Part shown: in pieces, positions 7,688 to 11,949 of the stretch
Numbering within the stretch: position 1 is the first letter of the stretch
Layout: the number at the start of each line of letters is the position of its first letter
From: Clostridia bacterium
GTDB taxonomy: Bacteria > Bacillota > Clostridia > Oscillospirales > CAG-272
Length of the DNA: 11,949 nt
Direction of reading: 5' to 3'
Assembly: GCA_900767415.1 (NCBI GenBank)
Contig: CAAFYZ010000017.1
Location: 1 to 11,949, forward strand
Notes under the pieces: generated by a model
What the model was told of the DNA's origin: nothing
Databases searched by the model: none
Seen by the model: only the letters and a program-made list of their open reading frames with translations
Position numbers and translations under genes: made by a program

Positions 7688-8851
7688 TTACCAGATGAAG
7701 AAGGTCTCGCCGAGGAGTTTCAGAATCGCTTCGGTATAGAAGAAGTCGGCGTAGACGAGGTTCGTATGGACGCCCGCCTGTTCTTCGGTCATGCCGGCGG
7801 GATAGCGGACGGTTCCGCAGCGGAGGACACAGTCGTTCGCCGGGTCGAAGTCGGTGAAGCGGTCGGTCATCGCGTGCAGAAGGTTCAGCGCGGCGTGCAT
7901 ATACATACCGCCCTCGCCTTCGGGCAGGATTCTCGCCAGTTCGAGAAGTCCGCAAGCGGCACAGGTGCCGGCGGTGGTATCGTAATAGACGGGTTCTGCC
8001 GGGGCGCGGAAATCGACGCGGGGGAGCCAGTCGTCACAGCAGTTCGCGATGAAGTAGTGGGCGACGCGCTTCGCGGTGTCGAGATACTTCTCTTCCCCGG
8101 TGTGAAGGTAGGAGATGACGAAGCCGTAAAGTGCCCACGCCTGTCCGCGCGACCACGACGAGCCCTCGGCAATGCCCTGCCCGCCGTAAGTGGCGACGAC
8201 GTCGCCCGTGTCTCTGTCGTGCTCGACGATGTGGACGACCGAGCCGTCGGGACGGATATGGGTACGCATGGCGTTGTCGGCGTGTGCCATGGCAATCCGC
8301 TTAAAGCGGTCGTCGTCCGTCTCCTGCGAAGCAAAATAGAGGAGCGGGAGGTTCATCATGCAGTCGATGATCGTCCAGTTCTCCGTCTTCTTATCCCCCC
8401 AGCTCCACGCGCGGATATAGTCGCCGCCGAGGACAAAGCGGGAGGCGAGCGTCGATGCGGCGAACATCTCGCGGGTGCGGGAATTCTTATCCCCGGTGAG
8501 ACGGTAGGACGCGCCCGCCGTGAGGTGCCAGAGGAATCCGACGTCATGGTCGAGGCGGTCGTAGTTGCGCAGGGCGACATCCATCTTTTCTTCGATGCGA
8601 CGGGCGGTTTTGAAGTATTCTTCGTTCTTCGTACGGTTGTAGAGCATATAGTTCATGCCGGCATAGAAGCCCGCCGTCCAGTCGTTGGGGTTTTTCTCGG
8701 ACACGTCGTTGTGCATTCCGTTCTTGTCCGCGACGGTGGGGATCTTCTCGCGGTCGCGGAGCGCGGTCGCGGTCAGTTTTTTATCGAGTTTTTCAAAAAT
8801 CTCTTTTGCCCATGCGGCATTTTCGTTCAGAAGCTGCTGATAGGATTTCAT
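7688..8851 (-). CDS. unsaturated glucuronyl hydrolase, glycoside hydrolase family 88
   Basis: The 387-residue product has the usual length for GH88 and no signal peptide, so it is cytoplasmic. Family enzymes remove the 4,5-unsaturated uronic acid from the non-reducing end of lyase-made oligosaccharides by hydrating the double bond. Visible hallmarks are DHDVGF (residues 101-106), where D103 matches the first active-site Asp, and IIDCMMNLPLL, where D163 matches the second; the two are 60 residues apart, as expected for the pair D88/D149 of the Bacillus enzyme. Others are SSWSRGQAWALYGF (231-244) and YDTTAGTCAACGLLELA near 290-306. The ATG at 8851 has GGAG 6 bases upstream. It is the last gene of the operon, 111 bases after the SDR gene, and a terminator follows. 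The substrate (glycosaminoglycan, pectic or other uronate oligomer) cannot be told from sequence. Family assignment is firm; GH105 is less likely. Confidence 0.93.
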   Translation of the reverse strand: MKSYQQLLNENAAWAKEIFEKLDKKLTATALRDREKIPTVADKNGMHNDVSEKNPNDWTAGFYAGMNYMLYNRTKNEEYFKTARRIEEKMDVALRNYDRLDHDVGFLWHLTAGASYRLTGDKNSRTREMFAASTLASRFVLGGDYIRAWSWGDKKTENWTIIDCMMNLPLLYFASQETDDDRFKRIAMAHADNAMRTHIRPDGSVVHIVEHDRDTGDVVATYGGQGIAEGSSWSRGQAWALYGFVISYLHTGEEKYLDTAKRVAHYFIANCCDDWLPRVDFRAPAEPVYYDTTAGTCAACGLLELARILPEGEGGMYMHAALNLLHAMTDRFTDFDPANDCVLRCGTVRYPAGMTEEQAGVHTNLVYADFFYTEAILKLLGETFFIW

Positions 8852-8923
8852 ATTTTTCTCCGTTCCGCCGTCCGTCCGACGGCATCAAAATATCGTTCTC
8901 CCCGTGATACGGGCATAGGAAAG

Positions 8924-8949
8924 CACCCCGCGGGGTAAGGCGCGGGGTG
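8924..8949. other. GC-rich stem-loop between the SDR and GH88 genes
   Basis: CACCCCGCG (8924-8932) pairs perfectly with CGCGGGGTG (8941-8949) across an 8-base loop. On the minus strand, the direction of transcription, it lies 14 bases after the SDR stop and is not followed by a T run, so it is a poor terminator. It could protect the 3' end of the upstream message or cause partial attenuation before GH88. On the plus strand it is followed by TTTTTT four bases on, but no plus-strand gene ends here. Confidence 0.5.
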
Positions 8950-8962
8950 ATGGTTTTTTCTC

Positions 8963-9766
8963 TTACTTCGGCTGTCTGCCGATGTAGGCGAGGATACCGC
9001 CGTCGACATAGAGGATCTGTCCGTTGACAAAATCCGATGCCTCGGAGGCAAGGAACACGGCGGGACCGCCGAGGTCCTCGGCGTCGCCCCATCTGCCCGC
9101 GGGGGTCTTCGCCACGATGAAGCTGTCGAAGGGATGACGGGAGCCGTCCAGCTGTCTCTCGCGCAGAGGTGCGGTCTGCGGGGTAGCGATGTAACCCGGG
9201 CCGATGCCGTTGCACTGAATGTTGTACTCGCCGTACTCGGACGCGATGTTCTTCGTCAGCATTTTGAGTCCGCCCTTCGCGGCGGCGTAAGCGGAGACGG
9301 TCTCACGACCGAGCTCGCTCATCATGGAGCAGATGTTGATGATCTTTCCGTGTCCCATCTTGATCATGGTGGGAATGACCGCCTTCGCGACGATGAAGGG
9401 AGCGTTCAGATCGACGTCGATGACGGAGCGGAAGTCCGCCGCACTCATTTCGATCATGGGGATTCTCTTAATGATACCCGCGTTGTTGACGAGAATGTCG
9501 ATGTTGCCGACCTCGCGCTCGATCTTCGCGACCATATCGTTCACCGCGCTCTCGTCGGTGACGTCGCAGACGTAGCCCTTCGCGTCGATGCCCTCTGCCT
9601 TATAGGAGGCGAGTCCGCGATCGACAAACTCCTGCTTCAGGTCGTTGAAAACGATCTTCGCACCGGCGTGTGCCAGTGCCTTCGCAATTGCAAAACCGAT
9701 CCCGTAGGTCGCACCGGTCACGAGAGCGATCTTGCCGTCCAGTCTGAAATTCTCTTTGTTGCTCAT
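8963..9766 (-). CDS. SDR oxidoreductase, KduD / gluconate 5-dehydrogenase type
   Basis: The 267-residue product is a classical short-chain dehydrogenase with a Rossmann fold. Visible features are the dinucleotide loop TGATYGIG (17-24), an acidic residue after the second strand (D42) that favours NAD(H), NNAG (94-97), and the full catalytic tetrad N121, S147, Y160 and K164 (YAAAK). The segment RHPFDSF and the AKTPAGRWG stretch are typical of proteins named gluconate 5-dehydrogenase. Beside KduI and GH88 the likelier reaction is KduD-like reduction of 2,5-diketo-3-deoxygluconate to KDG, as for the streptococcal DhuD enzyme; that choice comes from context. AAGGAG lies 8 bases before the ATG. It starts 37 bases after the kduI stop with no terminator between, so the two are co-transcribed. 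The exact substrate is not proven. Confidence 0.88.
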   Translation of the reverse strand: MSNKENFRLDGKIALVTGATYGIGFAIAKALAHAGAKIVFNDLKQEFVDRGLASYKAEGIDAKGYVCDVTDESAVNDMVAKIEREVGNIDILVNNAGIIKRIPMIEMSAADFRSVIDVDLNAPFIVAKAVIPTMIKMGHGKIINICSMMSELGRETVSAYAAAKGGLKMLTKNIASEYGEYNIQCNGIGPGYIATPQTAPLRERQLDGSRHPFDSFIVAKTPAGRWGDAEDLGGPAVFLASEASDFVNGQILYVDGGILAYIGRQPK

Positions 9767-9803
9767 GTTCTATACTCCTTGTTAAATGATTCTTATTTCG
9801 TAC

Positions 9804-10634
9804 TCAGCGAAGTTCCTTCGTCTCGATATGGTCCATATCGTCAAATTCCTGGTTCTCGCCGCACATCGCCCAGATGAAGGAATAGTTCTTCGTGCCGACG
9901 CCGCTGTGGATCGACCAGGAGGGAGAGATTACCGCCTCTTCGTTGTGCATGACGATATGGCGGGTCTCCTTCGGCTCGCCCATCATGTGGAAGACGGCGT
10001 CGTTCTGCCCCATGTCGAGGTAGAGATAGACTTCCATACGGCGGTCATGGGTGTGGCAGGGCATGGTATTCCAGTTCGAGCCGACCTCAAGCTGGGTCAG
10101 ACCCATGGCGAGCTGGCAGGACTGCATGACCTCGGGGTGAATGTACTGGTTGATGACCCGCTTGTTGCAGTCTTCGACCGAGCCGCAGGGCACTTTGCGC
10201 GCCTTGGTGATGTCGATCTTCACGGTCGGATACTCCTTGTGTGCGGGGCAGGAGGTGATGTAAAACTTCGCGGGGTTCGTCTCGTCGACACTGCGGAAGC
10301 GCAGATCGCGGTGACCGCGTCCGACGTAGATGCCGTCGCGGGGGTTCATCTCGTACGTCTCACCGTCTACGACGATGACGCCCTTGCCCCCGATGTTGAT
10401 ACAGCCGAGCTCGCGGCGCTCGAGGAAGTAGTCGGCGGCAAGTTCTTTTCCCGCCTCCAGCTGCAACTCCAGTTTTACGGGCATCATACCGATGACGATG
10501 ATACGGTCGGTGTGGCTGTAAACCATGCGGATATTGTCCTTGGTGAAGAGGTTCGCGATGTGGAACTCCTCTCTCAGGCGGTCGGTGGTGTAATATTTTA
10601 CGTCTTTTGCATTCGATGCGTCTCTGACTTCCAT
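9804..10634 (-). CDS. kduI: KduI as an independently initiated product (internal start)
   Basis: Starting at the ATG at 10634, the frame gives exactly one full-length KduI (276 residues) beginning MEVRDASNAK, close to the normal N terminus of the family. AGAGGAG lies 9 bases upstream, a strong site, whereas the outer frame has a weak or unusual start. This suggests that stand-alone KduI is made, alone or in addition to the 548-residue form. The cupin-type isomerase core and all four zinc ligands lie inside this product. It overlaps the longer frame entirely and is listed separately because the start decides the protein. Whether the upstream domain is normally released as its own protein cannot be told from one sequence. 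Confidence 0.6.
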   Translation of the reverse strand: MEVRDASNAKDVKYYTTDRLREEFHIANLFTKDNIRMVYSHTDRIIVIGMMPVKLELQLEAGKELAADYFLERRELGCINIGGKGVIVVDGETYEMNPRDGIYVGRGHRDLRFRSVDETNPAKFYITSCPAHKEYPTVKIDITKARKVPCGSVEDCNKRVINQYIHPEVMQSCQLAMGLTQLEVGSNWNTMPCHTHDRRMEVYLYLDMGQNDAVFHMMGEPKETRHIVMHNEEAVISPSWSIHSGVGTKNYSFIWAMCGENQEFDDMDHIETKELR

Positions 10635-11450
10635 TCCTTTTTTCTCCTCTTTGATATAATTTCCGTAAATTTCGATCTGGGACAGGGCGGCAAAGGACAG
10701 AGAGCCGTCCTCGAGCCGCTGTTGACGGAAGCCGGTGAGTTTTACCGTCCTCGTCCTCTTCTTCGGGAATCCGAAGGTCTGCCCGTCCTTTGTCCCGCGA
10801 AGGGTCAGAGGAATCCGGGACTTGTCGGAAAATTCAAGTTCCGCTTCTTTCCAATAGGTATCGTGCGGGAAATCCGCGCGCAGATAAATCGTGACGCGGT
10901 CTACCTCGACCTCGGCACCGAAATCCACCTCGTATTCAAGGTCTTCCCGCAGTCCGCCGCCCCACGAATGGAAGGGGTAAATCCCGTGTCCCTCGTTGTC
11001 GGTGATGCCGTCGATGGCGTTGCGCTCGAAGAAGCAGGGGTCCTCCCGCGTGACGAAGTTCGCCACGGCGTGGGGAAAATACTTCGCGACGTTGTGTCGG
11101 TCATGAGAGTTCAGAGAGATCATACGTTCTCCGTAAATCTCGGCGTCGGAAAGTTCCCATGCACGCACACGATGCGTATCGCCGTCGAAAGTGCCCGGTG
11201 CATAGCAGGCGGTGCGCTCTCTGTCGAAGGGAATCTCAAACTCGAAAACGCCGTCGGGCAGATAAACCACCGAGGGCGCGAGGGTGGGGGCAAGCGCAAG
11301 TTTTACAAACTCCGCACCGTCCGTCTCGAGACGGAAACGGTCGCCCGGCTCGAATTCACGGGTGAAGGTATCGTCAATCTCTTCCCCGTGGGCGCGGGCT
11401 TTCACCTCCCCGTTTTCGGAAAGCAATTTCAGACTTAAAATGAAAATCAC
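9804..11450 (-). CDS. kduI: discoidin-like domain fused in frame to KduI (5-keto-4-deoxyuronate isomerase)
   Basis: One open frame of 548 codons. Residues 1-120 look like a beta-rich region and about 124-264 like an F5/8-type (discoidin-like) domain, with ERNAIDG (142-148), YLRADFPHD and a closing QIEIYG. Residues 273-548 are a complete KduI of 276 residues (E. coli 278). Its zinc ligands are visible in HTHxxxxE and WSIH: H466, H468, E473 and H515, or 194, 196, 201 and 243 in KduI numbering, two less than E. coli 196, 198, 203 and 245. KduI converts 5-keto-4-deoxyuronate to 2,5-diketo-3-deoxygluconate in the cytoplasm. No signal peptide is evident. The first-listed start is GTG at 11450 with no good site upstream; an ATT at 11441 fits AGAGGTGA better. 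The linker KEEKKG is simply the internal Shine-Dalgarno read as protein, so two separate products are possible. Confidence 0.8.
   Translation of the reverse strand: MIFILSLKLLSENGEVKARAHGEEIDDTFTREFEPGDRFRLETDGAEFVKLALAPTLAPSVVYLPDGVFEFEIPFDRERTACYAPGTFDGDTHRVRAWELSDAEIYGERMISLNSHDRHNVAKYFPHAVANFVTREDPCFFERNAIDGITDNEGHGIYPFHSWGGGLREDLEYEVDFGAEVEVDRVTIYLRADFPHDTYWKEAELEFSDKSRIPLTLRGTKDGQTFGFPKKRTRTVKLTGFRQQRLEDGSLSFAALSQIEIYGNYIKEEKKGMEVRDASNAKDVKYYTTDRLREEFHIANLFTKDNIRMVYSHTDRIIVIGMMPVKLELQLEAGKELAADYFLERRELGCINIGGKGVIVVDGETYEMNPRDGIYVGRGHRDLRFRSVDETNPAKFYITSCPAHKEYPTVKIDITKARKVPCGSVEDCNKRVINQYIHPEVMQSCQLAMGLTQLEVGSNWNTMPCHTHDRRMEVYLYLDMGQNDAVFHMMGEPKETRHIVMHNEEAVISPSWSIHSGVGTKNYSFIWAMCGENQEFDDMDHIETKELR
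10644..10650 (-). promoter_or_regulatory. internal ribosome binding site for KduI
   Basis: AGAGGAG on the minus strand sits 9 bases before the ATG at 10634. In the outer frame the same bases encode the Lys/Glu-rich linker after the discoidin-like domain. Such a strong site exactly at the domain boundary is what a separate or recently separate kduI gene would have. Confidence 0.7.
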
Positions 11451-11454
11451 CTCT
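11447..11454 (-). promoter_or_regulatory. ribosome binding site overlapping the annotated GTG, suggests a non-ATG start downstream
   Basis: AGAGGTGA on the minus strand overlaps the GTG at 11450-11448, so it cannot serve that codon. Five bases further on is an in-frame ATT (11441-11439, residue 4), at ideal distance. CTG and TTG follow at residues 7 and 9. An in-frame TAA lies three codons before the GTG, and no ATG occurs in between. The start is therefore probably ATT, or a mutated or misread ATG. Confidence 0.5.
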
Positions 11455-11461
11455 TTCTGTT

Positions 11462-11496
11462 ATTTTCATCATACCATACCGCGGCAAAAAAAGCAA
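11462..11496 (-). promoter_or_regulatory. promoter of the uronate operon, extended -10
   Basis: On the minus strand TATGAT at 11473-11468 is preceded by TGG (extended -10). TTGCTT at 11496-11491 is a partial -35 with a 17-bp spacer. The predicted start near 11461 leaves only about 11-20 bases of leader before the first gene. CCGCGGTATGGTATGAT here resembles TCGCGGTATGCTATAAT at the giant-gene promoter, and both have a run of seven Ts just upstream. Confidence 0.6.
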
Positions 11497-11499
11497 CCG

Positions 11500-11509
11500 T
11501 TTCGCGAAA
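11500..11509. promoter_or_regulatory. possible operator, 10-bp palindrome TTTCGCGAAA
   Basis: A perfect 10-bp palindrome lies just upstream of the -35 region of the operon promoter. The adjoining CGCGAAAAATTTTCC (11503-11517) resembles CGCGAAAAAAATTTCC (7541-7556) in the giant-gene promoter. A shared regulator site is possible, but short AT-rich matches of this kind are weak evidence. Confidence 0.3.
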
Positions 11510-11522
11510 AATTTTCCCCGCC

Positions 11523-11949
11523 TCAGTCCCCTGCGAGGGCGGCGCGACATTCTTCCACGGTCTTGAAATAGTAATCGCAGTTTTTGCGCATGAAGTCCTC
11601 GATCTCGGGGACGTCGTACGCCCAGCCGGCGGCGGCGAAGTCCACGCCCGCCGCGCGCGCCATGTCGTACCCGGGTTTCAGGTCGTCGATGACCAGAATC
11701 TCGTCGGGCGAGAGGGAGAGACGGCGCATGAGGTCAAAGAGGGTGTAGGGACTGGGTTTTCTCTGTTCGGGCGGAAGATCCCAGCCGTAGACAACGTCGG
11801 GTGCGGGCAGAGAGTTCCGTCGGTAATCCCGCTCAATATAATAGGAAAACGAGTGGGAATCGACGGCGATCTTCCCGCCCGTGCGGCGAAAATCTTCCAT
11901 CAGTTCTTTCATTCCCGGGAAGGCGACGGGGACGTGCGTCTTGAAATAC
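11523..11949 (-). CDS. HAD-family hydrolase, C-terminal part (cut by the window edge)
   Basis: The frame is open from the window edge to a TGA at 11525-11523, about 141 residues. The internal ATG at 11912 is probably not the start, because the 12 residues before it (ending HVPVAFPG) already resemble the HAD segment leading to motif II. Seen are a Ser-containing motif II region (VDSHSF), a motif III Lys in RKPSP, and motif IV ILVIDDLKPGYDMARAAGV with the metal-binding DD. The N-terminal DxDxT motif lies outside. Members of this subfamily remove phosphate from small molecules such as phosphoglycolate or sugar phosphates; the substrate here is unknown. It ends 72 bases before the operon's first gene, with a promoter between and no strong terminator hairpin, so some read-through into the operon is possible. 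Confidence 0.82.
   Translation of the reverse strand, partial: YFKTHVPVAFPGMKELMEDFRRTGGKIAVDSHSFSYYIERDYRRNSLPAPDVVYGWDLPPEQRKPSPYTLFDLMRRLSLSPDEILVIDDLKPGYDMARAAGVDFAAAGWAYDVPEIEDFMRKNCDYYFKTVEECRAALAGD

Overview
The window looks like chromosomal DNA from an uncultured Gram-positive anaerobe of the Clostridia (gut Oscillospirales/Christensenellales type). This is an inference from four things: strong purine-rich Shine-Dalgarno sites, extended -10 promoters, G/C-ending codon use, and a giant secreted protein whose C-terminal region I recall from large surface proteins of such bacteria. No 16S or other taxonomic marker is present, so the placement stays loose. All convincing genes are on the minus strand, so transcription runs from high to low coordinates.

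Layout in transcription order. (1) 11949-11523: the C-terminal part of a HAD-family phosphatase, cut by the window edge. (2) 11496-11462: a promoter with an extended -10, leading into a three-gene operon. (3) 11450-9804: an open frame joining an N-terminal discoidin-like beta-sandwich region to a complete KduI isomerase. KduI also has its own internal ribosome binding site and ATG at 10634. (4) 9766-8963: an SDR dehydrogenase of the KduD/gluconate-5-dehydrogenase type. (5) 8851-7688: a GH88 unsaturated glucuronyl hydrolase, followed by a strong hairpin terminator. (6) A second extended -10 promoter (7557-7522) drives a 2254-residue secreted protein (7442-678). This protein has two LamG-like modules and three long beta-helix-like modules, and its gene ends in a 13-bp hairpin terminator. 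(7) 1-630: a repeat-rich intergenic stretch with no convincing gene apart from a possible 3' tail of a convergent plus-strand gene at 2-46.

Functionally, genes 3-5 form a short intracellular route for unsaturated uronates made by polysaccharide lyases. GH88 removes the unsaturated uronic acid from an oligosaccharide. The sugar rearranges to 5-keto-4-deoxyuronate. KduI isomerises it to 2,5-diketo-3-deoxygluconate, and the SDR reduces that to 2-keto-3-deoxygluconate (KDG). The lyase, transporter, KDG kinase and aldolase are not in this window. The giant exported protein next door is plausibly a surface binding or adhesion factor for the same type of glycan. That link rests on proximity and a similar promoter layout only.
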